A stretch of DNA of 64,000 nt from Distichodus sexfasciatus (Eukaryota; Chordata; Actinopteri; Characiformes; Distichodontidae): positions 1 through 64,000 of the forward strand of contig JAVGVS010000829.1 of the NCBI GenBank assembly GCA_032718565.1, in the 5' to 3' direction. A program made the position numbers and the translations under genes. Within the stretch, counting starts at the first letter, position 1. Each line of letters begins with the position of its first letter. Of the stretch, positions 36,752 through 49,200 are shown in pieces. The notes beneath the pieces were generated by a model, which saw only the letters and a list, made by a program, of their open reading frames with translations, had not been told where the DNA came from and ran no database searches.

Positions 36752-39700
36752 GGTGACGTCACCCTAAAAGGCCTGCGTGTGTGTGTGTGTGTGTGTGTTG
36801 TTTAGTGTGACATTTTCCATCTGTTTACATTTCAGAGTAATTAATTATGGCTTAATCTTTTTAGAACGTCATTTGGCCCTCGTGCTGCTGCGTTTGTATA
36901 CTCCAACATTAATAATATTTATAATTCATCTCTCAGACAACATCTACCTCTCAAAGTAACCTTCTCCCTCCCTCTCTCTCTCTCTCCCTCTCCATCCTCA
37001 CATCTCTCTTTCTCTCCATCAGGGTGCTGCACAACTACATGCTGTGGCGCATCGTGGCGGCGCTGAGCGAGCATCTCTCAACGGCGTTCCGTAGCACCAT
37101 CCACGAGTTCTCGCGAGAGATCGACGGCACGGAGAGGCAGCTGGAGCTCGGCCGTCTCTGCCTCACGCAGGCCAACAAGCACTTCGGCATGGCGCTGGGG
37201 GCCCTGTTCGTACAGCAACACTTCTCCAAACACAGCAAGGCCAAGGTACCACCAACACACACACACACCCCTTAAGGACAGCACACAGGTACAAGGAATC
37301 ATCACGTAATGGTGGGGTGATGAGTGGTCTACTCGCCTCGGGGGAAAGAGCCGCCTTTTACATCCACTTGGTGATGTGTGGCTTGGATGCAGCTGCTCGG
37401 CCATGGAAACCCATTCCATGAAGCTCTTTACGCACTGTTCTTGACCTAATCTGAAGGTCACATGAAGTTTGGAGATTTGTAGCGATTGACTCTGCAGAAA
37501 GTCGGCGACCTCTGCGCACTATGTGCCTCGATGAGTGAGCAAATACTTTTGGCAATAAAGTGTATATGTGACCCTCCACGGCAAAACCAGTCGCTTGTCG
37601 CAACGGAGGTTTCCGAGAAAAACGAGCGTTTATGTTGCGTGGGGTAAAATTTTGGATTTTTTGTTTTTAGTGTTTTGAAACAGTGTTGTGAATAAATTTG
37701 GCTGAAAAAACTTACCCTTTCCATCCTAAAAACGGACTTTTGAGGTGGAGGAATTCAATTCCATGTAAATGTTAAAAGTTTCTGTTTCAATCATTTATCA
37801 ATATTTACCAACTTACTGGTTGACTATTAGCTGCGAAGATATTTTTTCCGGAATTCATCTCCGCCTCCTGAATTCAGTTAACCTAACGAGGTAGGCTATC
37901 CGCAGGGCTGTGAATGCAGCGACACCGCGAATGCAAACGTAGCCGCCGACCGCACTAAGCCGCTCAGAGTGCTACGCGATAGTCAATCTCTTTCAGCAGA
38001 TTTCGCTTTCACTTGGCGTGACAGGAGAAACCTGACCTTTTGAATGTTGATATCAAATATGTCCATTCCTATCCTCTCATAGGTATCGCTTAGCTTGATT
38101 TATGCCCTTTCATGAAAACATAATAACATAATTACATATGTTCATACGTTCACGACACAAAGTCTCCAGTGCTGCTTTTTATGTGTGATGCTTTGCTGCT
38201 AAGACTATTTAAAAAAACTTGGCTTTTTGCCAGCTGTTGTAGGTACACTCCTTGGTTGCAAATTTAACTCTGGAATACAATGAATTAAAAATGAATGTCT
38301 CTTTTTGGCTCACAGTGTAAATGTGAGTAGATCATTTTAAACATTAAAGCAGTTAAAAATATATATATTTTAAATATGAGTATGAACATTACTTAACTTT
38401 ATACATTATTAACACTAATATTGGCAAATTCCAGCTATATTATGCTGATCAATTTTCTTGCAGTCAGAAGCAAATTAATGCAGAACTCTCAGGACTCTTC
38501 CTCCAACTCATCCCACCTTTCATGTCTCTCCAGCCCCTTTAAGACTTTCTGTCCACTTCAGGTTTATCTAACCTCTCTATTCTCTGATGAAATTCATTCC
38601 GTTCCTCCCACTTCTTTTCTTTTCTTCCACCAATCCCATTTTTTTTCCGCTCTCTCCCACACTAATCCTCTCTCTTTAGCTATTAGCACCTCAGCACTCT
38701 CTCTCTCCCTCTTTCTCTCTTTCGTCTAATCCTTCACCTTGATGTGATCTCATCCTGTCCTGTTCTTTTTACTCGCTCCATCTCTCTCACTCTCGGCTTT
38801 CTTCCTTGTTGCATTTTAAATCCCCCTCCACTCAATCTTCCTCCTCCTCCTTCTTCACGCTGTTCCATGACGGAGGGAGGCTGGATGGACTGATGGAATG
38901 GCTGACGGGTAGATAAAAGTGTGGTTTGGGAGACCACGCCCCACCAATATGGTGGGCTCAGCGGGGACCCCGCCGGATTTAGCTCCTGTTCTGGAAGACG
39001 TCAGTCAAAAATGTGCATTTCCATCTCAACGTCTAGCTTTTCTTTCTGAAGAAGGACTATGAGATGCTGCCCGGCCATGCCGAAGTCTAAAGGAGGCAAC
39101 ACAGGAGACTGCACAAACACTCCAAAACAAGGAACAGAAAGAACGAAAGAAATGATCAGAAGAAAGAAAAAAAAGATGAAAGAAAAGAAGGATGGAAAAA
39201 GAAGGAACAAAAAGAAAAGAAAAGTAAAGAAAAAAGATAGAAAGACTTGATAATGAAAAACCCATGATAAAGTAAGAAGGAAAGACTTGTTTATAAGGAG
39301 GAAAAGATTGAAATAAACAAAAATAAAAGAAAAGACTTGTTGAGAAGGAAGTGGAATGAAGAGAAAACAAAAAGAGAAAAGAAAAAAGATGTGTTGATCA
39401 GTAAAGAAATAAATACTTGATAAATGAAGAAAACAGAAAAGAAAAAAGAAAAAGTAAGGGACGCAGAAAAAGAAAAAGAAAGAAAGAAAGAAAGACTTGT
39501 TAAGTATGAAACAATGCAGAAAAAAAGAAAGAAGAAAGAAAAGTCTTGTTGAGAAGGAGGGAGGAGAAAGAAAGAAAGAAAAGCCCGGTTGAGAAGGAGG
39601 GGAGGGCCAAAGGAAAAGATGAAAGGAAGGGATAAAAGAGAAGAAAAGACTTGTTGATAATGAAAGAATGCAGAAAGAAAAGAAGAACAAAAAGACTTAT

Positions 39701-42700
39701 GTTGGCAAGAAAGAAAGAAAAGTCTTGATGGGAACGATGAGGCAAGAGAGAAAGAAGACTTGTTGAAAAAGACAAAAGGAGGGAAAGAAGGAAGAAAAAG
39801 ACAGACTTGTTGAGAAGGAAGGAAGGAAGAGAAAACAAAAAAAGAGAAAGAAAAAAGATGTGTTGAAAAGAAAGAAAAAGAAAAGAAAGAAATACTTGAT
39901 AAGGAAGGAATGAAGAAAGAAAAAAAGAAAGTAAGGAATGCAGAAAGAAAGAAAGAAAGAAAGAACAAAAGACTTGTGGCTAAGGAAACAATGCAGAAAG
40001 AAAGAAAGACTTGTTGCTAAGGAAACAATGCAGAAAGAAAGAAAGAAAGTCTTGTTGAGAAGGAAGGAAGGTAGAGAAAACAAAAAAGAGAAAGAAAAAA
40101 GATGTGTTGAAAAGAAAGAAATACTTGATAAGGAAGAAATGAAGAAAGAAAGAAAGAAAGAAAGAAAGAACAATAGAACTTGTTGATAAGGAAACAATGC
40201 AGAAAGAACGAAAGAACGAGTCTTGTGGATAAGAAAGAGAGAAACACTGCGGTATTAGTTGACAGTAAACCATATCATTTGCCGTTTTAACACTGTTTTA
40301 TTTTCTAAAAACTGCTTTTTGCTGCACTTTAATGCCCTTGTGCTTTTTACCCTGCTGCTGAAAATAGCTCCAGTAACTTGTGGTCAAACGTCACAGGAGC
40401 TTCCAAGGCCTCATTCACACGGACGTTTCGTCAACGCCTCTGAACGCCATACGCCAAGCGGCGCTTGTAGCTGCGTCGACATGCTTTCACTGGCGTTGCA
40501 ATAGCGCCGCTTCGCTATTCGCCGGGATTTTGACGCCAAGAAAAACGCTATGGCGGCAGCATTTTATTTGACGCCACCCAACGCCAAGAGTCGTCAACGC
40601 CCGTGGACGCTTTTGATGAGCAGAAAAACTGTCGGCGCTCAGTCGGCGCTCATCTGGCGCCATGAATGCCAGAAAAACGCCTGGTTCAGATTCTGGATCT
40701 GGTTCTTGATTACAGAGCAGTCCACTGTTTAGTCTCCCCCTGACCGTGCTCATTTCCTGTGGACTACAGGTACAGGAGCTGGTGGAGGACATCAAGCATG
40801 CGCTGGACACCAGACTGAAGGAGCTCGACTGGATGGACGAGGAGACCAAAGAGGCGGCAAGAGCCAAGGTAAACGTCAAACGAGCGTACAGGACGGAACG
40901 CATGGATATTACGTGTAGAAACCGCGTTCACCACCATGTTAAACCGACAATTTCTAGAAAAGGATTTAGAACAAATTCCCCACGCTTCTCTTGTCCTCCA
41001 CTCCCCACAGCTGCAGTATATGATGGTGATGCGACGGGATACCTGGATTCTCTGTCAAGCCAGACCATCCACCAGAATACGGGTAAGTCAGATTCCTTAC
41101 AGTGTGGTCACTTTATGAGACTCCAGCTACTGTTACATTGTGCTCTAACTTTATCCCTCAATGTGCCTCTCTTTAAAGTTTGTCGTCACAATGAAAAGAC
41201 GTACTTCAAGAACGTTCTCAACAGCATCAAGTACAACATCAAACTGTCTGTCAAAAAGATCCACGAGGAAGTGGACAAGAGAACGTGAGTGAATTCAACA
41301 CCAACACACAGTCCAGAACAGAACAGGCCAGTGTATGTGAATTGGGATCATTTGTGAACACAGCACCAAAACCAAATGCTATGCAGTGGGCAGCTGGGGA
41401 CCAGTGGGCCCAGGAATGGTACCTTGCTCATGAGTACCTTTACCGGTTCGGGATTTAAACCTGTGAACTTCCATGTAGAGAGACAGAGAGAAAAAGGAAA
41501 AGAGAAGGAGAGGGAAAAAGGGGAGACAGAGGGAATGAAAGTGAAAAGAAAGTGAGTGAAACTGAGTGATCAGTCAAAGTCAAAGTCAAAGTCAACTTTA
41601 TTGTCATCTCTGCTATATACTGTACAGATACATAGAGAGACGACGACGTGGCTCCAGGTTATTTCCAGTGCAAACAAACATTTGTCATTGTGAACGCACC
41701 ACAGCACAGCACACAGGGCACCACAACCAAATGTGAACTCTGCGTTTGACCCATCCGTGAAGGAGCAGTGGGCAGCTAATAAGCGCCTGGGAGCAGTAAG
41801 TTTAGACGGTAATTTTGCCTTATGAGTACCCCAGGGTAACTTCACCGCCCTGATTCAACCTGGCAAGAGAGAATTACACATACACAGTTATTTATATTAT
41901 AATATTTATATATAGTATTATATTTTATTAGGGCTGTATCGTTAGTGCGATTTCTGAATGATTCATTGACAAAGTCATGATCCGATTCAGTTCTGGATTC
42001 GGATGGATATCGCATTTATTTAGAGATTTCTTTTGCGCCAACATCTAGTTTTGCTTTGGTTATAAAATAACTTGTTTTAAAACCTGCGCACAGCAAACAT
42101 CGGCCTTTTAGGCCAGACGTGACGGAGTGAGCAGCTTTGTGCCATGGCCCTATTTGGTTTCGGTTTCTGCCGGTCTCACGTTTTTACAGCTCTCCTTGCT
42201 CAGTCGCGAGAAGTAGTGCACAGACGCAGGAAAAGATCGATCCGTGAATTTTTGAATCGAGCATCGTATTTTCTAATCTAGAATCGATATATTGATTGGT
42301 GAATCATTTTTGAACTCCAGCCCTATAATTTATATATTATATTAATATATAAATAAAATGTATATTTTTATTATTGCATAAATTTTATACTTTTTGTTTT
42401 GTTTAATATAACATTTTTATATAAATATATAGATATATAAATATAATATAAATATAAATTATATATAAATATATAATTTCCTACACTATTTGTATACTAT
42501 ATAAATCAAACTTCCAGTCAAACCCCATGAACATAAATCATTAGTTTTTTTATATTCATTTTATTTCAAAATATATCTTTTTCATACATTAAATGTATAG
42601 GCTGTGCTTCACAGTTACATGAGTGGGTTGAACAACGTAAAAACATTCTGTCTAGATTCTCGAAAAACGTGCAGATCTGCTGTCATGTCGGGAGAAGAAA

Positions 42701-43190
42701 GAGATTCAGTTGTAGAAGAGAGTCCCAGACTAATTCAAGCATATTACATTCTTTCATTCTTTTTTGCTCAAGTTTTCGATTTGTTTTCTGAGACACAGCA
42801 GTCACACAGAGAACGATAGCCAAACACACACACACACAGAGAGAGCTCAGATTATGGTATATTGCAATAACGTCTGAAATTTTATGCTCATTACACTCAC
42901 TGTCATGCTTTTTAACTCTGTGTGTGGCTGTTCGGTGCTGTGCGAGACCACGTCTGTGCTTTCAGTCGAGTTGATTATTAATAATTGTTTGAATTTGTAA
43001 GCGATTGTCCTTTTAAAGTGTCCGTGAGCGTTTTGTAGCGCGTTAATCACAGTCTTTGCTCCCAGAGGCGGGATCCATGTGTCATAATTACTCCGGCTAC
43101 TGTCTCTTGACAAGTTATTTATTTATTATTTATTTGCCATGTCTGGAAACTGACAGCCTTATTTGCGCACCCAGCTATTCACTTTCTTAG

Positions 43191-43223
<33 letters not shown>

Positions 43224-46200
43224 GCTGCCAAATCTGACCCTTCATTTTCATCCGGTGATTGCATTATGTTGTCTGTCTTTGGTGACTAAACCGTAACAGA
43301 AATGCCCCCTGTTTGTTCTAAAATTGTCCTGAACTTTAATTCACCTGCAGACATCAAACGCTGAAGAAATTATCTGATTGAGATCCTCATGTTTCATCAG
43401 CACACACAAACACATAAGATTAGAGGCAGGCATATGGAGGAGAATTACGATTTGAATGATTTGCAAATAGATGTTTTAGGATTTATTCATATTTTGCTGT
43501 TTAGAAGTTGATTAAACACCTTGAGTAAATTTGAGTGTGTGTGTGTGTTTGTGTGTGTGTGTTTGACAGGTGGCTGCTTCCGCCACAAGCTCTGAATGCG
43601 TACTATCTCCCAAACAAGAACCAGATGGGTAAGTTGCACTCTTTTACTCTTTCTCACACACACACACACACACACACACTCAGACAGATCTAATTGTTCT
43701 CCCTGTCATGAGCTGTGGTTGGATATTGGTGGTGTCTGTGTTTGTCAGAGGATTAGATTTTCCTCCTAGAGAATCAATACACGCACAGAGAGAGAGAGAG
43801 AGAAAGAGTGGGGAGGAGGAGGAGGGAGAGGAAAAGAGTGTGAAAAAAATAGATGGAGTGCTGTAGAGAGAAGACAAACACCACCATTAACTCTTGTCTA
43901 CTTTTTCATCCTTTCTCTCACTCGTTCCATCACTCTTGTCACCACTCTATTCTCTCTCTGTCTCTCTCACTAGTTTTTCCAGCAGGAATTCTCCAGCCGA
44001 CACTATACGATCCAGAATTTCCACAGTAAGTATTCCTAGTGCTTTCCCCAAACCATTCCCACATCCCACTCAGGTCTTCTAGAAGTTTCCGATAGCTTCC
44101 AAAGTTTCCGAGTTTAGCCGTAACTTGTTGAAAAACCTTTCCCTGTTACATTCACAACTGAAATTGGGATTATTATAATTCCCATCATACCTGGGGTGGT
44201 TGGTAGTGTAACGGTTCGGGAGTTGGCCCCGGACTGGTAAAGGTACCACTGAGGTACTCACGAACAAGGTACCGTCCCCAAGCACTGCTCCCTGGACACA
44301 CCGTGTGCTGTGCTGTGCTGTTTTCTCAATGAGGAATAATCATTCACTTTCTATCTTTAATTAATTCATCTTAAATATGTAGCTACAGTAACTTTAGCAG
44401 TGAGCAATAAAATCAGCCAGTTTATGACTGAATTCAGCAACATGTATCTGTTTTTGAAATTACTGGTTACAAAGAATGTTTAAAATGACCAGACACAAAC
44501 ACAAAGTCAGCAACGCTGCTGCTCATGTGATGTCCATGACTCTTTGCTCCATACCATTTTTTTGTTCATTTTTGCTGTAAAAATAGATGTTCAATGGTTT
44601 GTTGTACACATACTAATAATAATATGGTGGGCAATATAATATTAACTGGGGCACTATATTAATATCTTTATATAAGGCATTTATATAAGCTATCGGCCGC
44701 CCCCAAACACTTCTCCCCGGGTGCTGCTCATCGGCTGCCCACTGCTCCTTCACGGACAGATCATATGCAGAGTTCATATTTACGCAGCAGTTGGTAGTGC
44801 ATCGGTTAGGGAGTTGGCCTGTTCAGGTAAAGGTACCGCTGACGTACTCATAGGAATGTACAAGGAGCCTTTGGCGTTATAATAAAATTGTTGCAAATTT
44901 ATTTTTAAATGAAATAATTTTGAAAATTGGTCAAAAAGTTAGGGGCAAAGCTAGTTTTTTGACACAGTGTATATCCTAGAAACTAGAGGTCAACCGATAT
45001 TGGTCTTTCGACACTGATTATTGCTAGTTAACGGGGCTGATAACCGATATTTGGAACCGATATGCCAAAAAAAATGTCAAAATTGAGAATTTTACAAACA
45101 CCAAGCTCAGCTGAAACTCTCCTCTCTCTCCTCTTCCTCGGAGCTTCACGCTGCACTCGTGCGCTGTGAGTGACTACGAGGCTTCGGCGTTGATTGGCTT
45201 CTACTCGTTTGACATATAGCCAGTCAGAGACGGAACATTAAATGAAGCAGCGAGTCGGCATAGAGGGAAGAGATGGCTGTGGAGCCACTGCAACGCACTT
45301 TGTAATTTCTTAACATCGGTGATTGTCCAAATTAAACACCGATACCGATAATCGGCAAAAAGCCTAATATCGGCCCCCGATAATCGGTCGACCCTTACTG
45401 TAAACCCCCTATTTACCCTTATAGGTTACAGATTTCCTGTAGAACCCCAATTTGCTAACGGTCCGTCACTTCACCGAAGCACGCTGAGCACCCATTAGGG
45501 GGAGAAGCGATGACTGTGACACGGATAATTAGAGCCGGCATGATGGGGCCAGAATCCCAAGCAGTGGAGTGGTAAATTTGGCCTGGACACACCAGCATCT
45601 CACTTTAGCTGTTTACGAGGAAATGCTCAGGAACTTTTTGTGTGTGTGTGATGACCTCGGAGACGACCTCTGTTTACCCACCGGCACCTCTAACAACACA
45701 AACTCCATCCCAACCACACCTGCCAGCCTGCCTGCCTGCCTACCTGGGGTGAAGGTGCAAGTGGGGTGAAGAAAAACTTTGGAACACACTTCTGCATTCA
45801 GAATGCAACTTGTCACTTTCCACGCCTCGATTAATACTGCCACCAGCCCAAATGGCTTAGAGTAAATGTGTGTGTGTGTGTGTGTGCGCTACAAATTCTC
45901 AGTTCTCTGGGCCATTGTGAAAAGGTTCCAGTCCGTTAACTCAGGCAGTGATTATAAGAGTGTGTGTGTGTTGTCGGTGTGTGTATGTGTGTGTGTGTGT
46001 CTATTGGGCCATTGTGGGAATGGCTGTAATCAAAGGGTTGACACTTCCATCGTCATATTGATCCCACTAAGACACGAGGTAGGCATTAGCGCCCCTCCAC
46101 AGCACGCACACACACACACACACACACACTCTCACGGTCTTGCCTCGTTAACTGGAAACACTGCACTGCCCCCTAGTGCTAAACTTGAGGTATTGGAGCA

Positions 46201-49200
46201 GATTTTTAAAATCCCCTTTTCTCTGTTGTAGGTCTCTAAATTACGGCGGGATCGGAGCCATCATCGGGCACGAACTCACACACGGCTATGATGACTGGGG
46301 TAAGTGTGTGTGGGTGTGTTTGTGTGTGAGTGTGTAAGAGAGTTGATTTCAGATACATTTGGCAGCATTAGCAATACAGTACATTTGAATTGATTGTACA
46401 GTGGTAGCTTGACTTACGAGTGTCCCAACTAACGAGTTTTTCGAGATACGAGCTGTCTCTCTGACATTTTTTTTTGCTTTGTGTTGAATTCGGCTTATGA
46501 GCCAGCTGGGCGTGCGACGGCGCTATTTAATGACACTTGCCTAACTCAGTTCAGAAACATGCTGAAAGGGAGGATGAAACACACCACATTGGACAGGTTT
46601 TTATCGAAAACCCCTGCAGATGAAAGGGAGGAAAGCGTGGCCAAACGGCCAAAAATCAGCCAATAAGATTCAGTTATTCAGTTCAGCCGTTCTCCTCCAC
46701 CTTCGTCAGCATCTTCAAGTCATCTGCTCTCCAAAGCAAATGCTGTACATTATACTTAATAAACCCAGTTTATTGCAGTACATTCTAATGTATTGTGTTT
46801 TTATACAATAGTCGTTATTTATAAGCACATTTTTCATATTTAAAAACATGTAACAAAAAAATGCGGTGTTTTTTTGGGGGTCCGGAACAGATTAACGGCA
46901 TTTCAATTCATTTCAGTGGGGAAAATTGATTTGACATACGAGTAATTTGAGTTACGAGCTCCGTCATGGAACGAATTAAACTCGTAAGTCAAGGCACCAC
47001 TGTATTGGTCAATGAAGTTAACATTGTTCATTTCTTTATACACTTATCATTCACAACATTATGACTACTAACTGTTAAAGTGAACAACATTGTGGCGTGT
47101 GTGTGTATGGATAGGTGGACAGTACGATCGCTATGGTAACCTGAAGCAGTGGTGGACCGAAGAATCTTACAGAAAGTTCCAGAAAAAGGCAGAGTGTATA
47201 GTCAAACTGTACGACAATTTCACTGTCTATAACCAGCGGGTAAGCACACACACCATTACCAAGTTTTAAAATATTAACGTTACATTAGCAGTATCAGCAG
47301 TCAGTACACACCATGTAGTACCCCACAGTGACTATGCAAACAAATCTCATCCATGTTATCATACGAGCATATTTTAGAAGAGATTTTATTTGCCAATCCA
47401 GTTGATTTAAACAGAAATTCAACTTTCTCCCGTTCATTTATCTTCTGTTTACAGTGACAAATAATCCCTCACTTAAATTCCTGTTCCTGATTGCAACAGT
47501 GAGGAAAGCGTGAACATCGGTCCATATTTGCCAAAGCTATGAGCAAGGGTTCTGTTAGAGCCATTTTGTGTTGCATGAATGTTTGAATATTTGGATTTAA
47601 TATTTCATAACTATTTGTAGCAGAATTTACAGCTGTAAAGCTAATTTGAATATTTCTGGAACTTTCTATATAAACTTTCTGTATTAGTACGTAACATAGA
47701 AGTAATACGTAGTTGATTGGTTCCCGAAATATATATATATTAAGATATAAGAACGTATGTAGACTAGAACTGCGTTGGAGAACTCAGGAGCGTTACAGTC
47801 TTTTGACCATCACGTAAAGTCTCATTGTTGTCCTAAGAATTCATCTTTTGCTTGTAAAAGTCTAAGTTGTAGTAAAGAAAAAGAATCTAAAGAGTTTAAG
47901 GCTAGTGAGACAGCGCGAGCTGCACTCACAGGTTCAGTGTAGATGTTTTAGGAAGCAATAATAGCATCACAGTTTTTTGACATGCAGTGGTGTGTGTGTG
48001 TATGTGTTCAGGTAAACGGGCGTCTTACTCTGGGAGAGAACATTGCCGATCTCGGAGGCCTTAAACTCTCTTATTACGTGAGTCACAATCCAGCTGTCGC
48101 TCACCCTGTCACTCGTCCGTCACACACTTCTCCCTCTCCCCCTCTCTCCCTCTCTCTCTCTGGTCACGTCGTTCTGTAACTCCAGCTGTACTGCTGTCAA
48201 CAAACTGCAACATATTAATGTGTATTATTAACCTACTGCACAAAACTCACCACTTACATACACCTCCACTGAGTTAATACCGCTGTTTCTCTTTCCTTCT
48301 TTCTCTTTTTTTCTCTCTCGTTCTGTCTGTCTTTTTGCCTCTTTCTTTTTTCTATTTCTTTTTGTCTCTCATTCTCTTTTTCTCTGTCTTTCTTCTTTTT
48401 CTCTCCTTTTTTGCATCTCTTTCTGTCTCTGTTTCTCCGTTTTTCTGTTTTCCATAACTTCCTCTCTCTCTCCTTCTGTCTTTCTTTCTCTCTCTTTCTG
48501 TCTGTCTTTTCCTCTTTTTTCTATTACTTGCTCTCTCTGTCTTTTTGTCTGTTTTCTTTCTTTCTTTTTCTCTTCTTCTCCCTTTCTTTTTCTCTGTTTT
48601 TCTTTTTTTGGTTTGTTTTTCTCTCTTTCATTTCTTCTCTATATCTTTTTTCTCTTCTTCTCCTTTTCTGTCTCTCTGTTGTGCTTTCTTTCTTTCTTTC
48701 TTTCTTTCTGTTTCTCTCTTTTTGCTCTTGATGTCTTTCTCTTTTTCTTTGCCACTCTCTTTCTTGGTCTTTTTATCTGTCTTTTTAATTTTCTATCTGT
48801 CTTTTATTTATTTTCCTTGCTGTTTCTCTCTCTTTTTCCAGGCCTATCAGAAGTGGATAAGAGAGCACGGTCCAGAGAGGCCACTACCAGGCCTCAAGTA
48901 CACCCACGAGCAGTTGTTTTTCATCGCCTTCGCCCAGGTATGCCCATGCTGCCCAGAAAAATGCCAGTCCTCTACCTTCATTACTGCCCTTGTGCTGTTA
49001 ACACACACACACACATTCACACACCCTCGGCCTGAGGTCGTCCTGCCATTAGGGCCGGTCCTGTAATTCTCATTATCGCTTCCATGTTTTCAGCAACATT
49101 ACTGATCATTTCCGTCTCTGCTGGATTTCGGTCAGCTCCGGTGTAGTCCCGTGAGGTAGAACAGCGAGTACGCAGCTATAAAACACAAATTGCAGGGCTG

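Larger units (their letters stand above)
32432..37022 (+). other. ecel1 intron 6
   Basis: Contains (TG)n at 32,466-32,490, pyrimidine tracts (32,790-32,890; 36,290-36,608), two SINE copies, hAT-like remnants at 33,950-34,470, an L2-type 3' end at 35,695-35,790, and unique blocks at 32,935-33,090 and 36,610-36,955. Confidence 0.6.

Noticed and set aside
39001..40273. Minus-strand frames of up to 229 codons rich in Phe/Ser/Leu
   Set aside because: They are shadows of the GAAA-type minisatellite within ecel1 intron 7.
48411..49066. Phe/Leu-rich frames of up to 173 codons around ecel1 exon 16
   Set aside because: They read through a pyrimidine intron; only 48,842-48,937 in the ecel1 frame is conserved.
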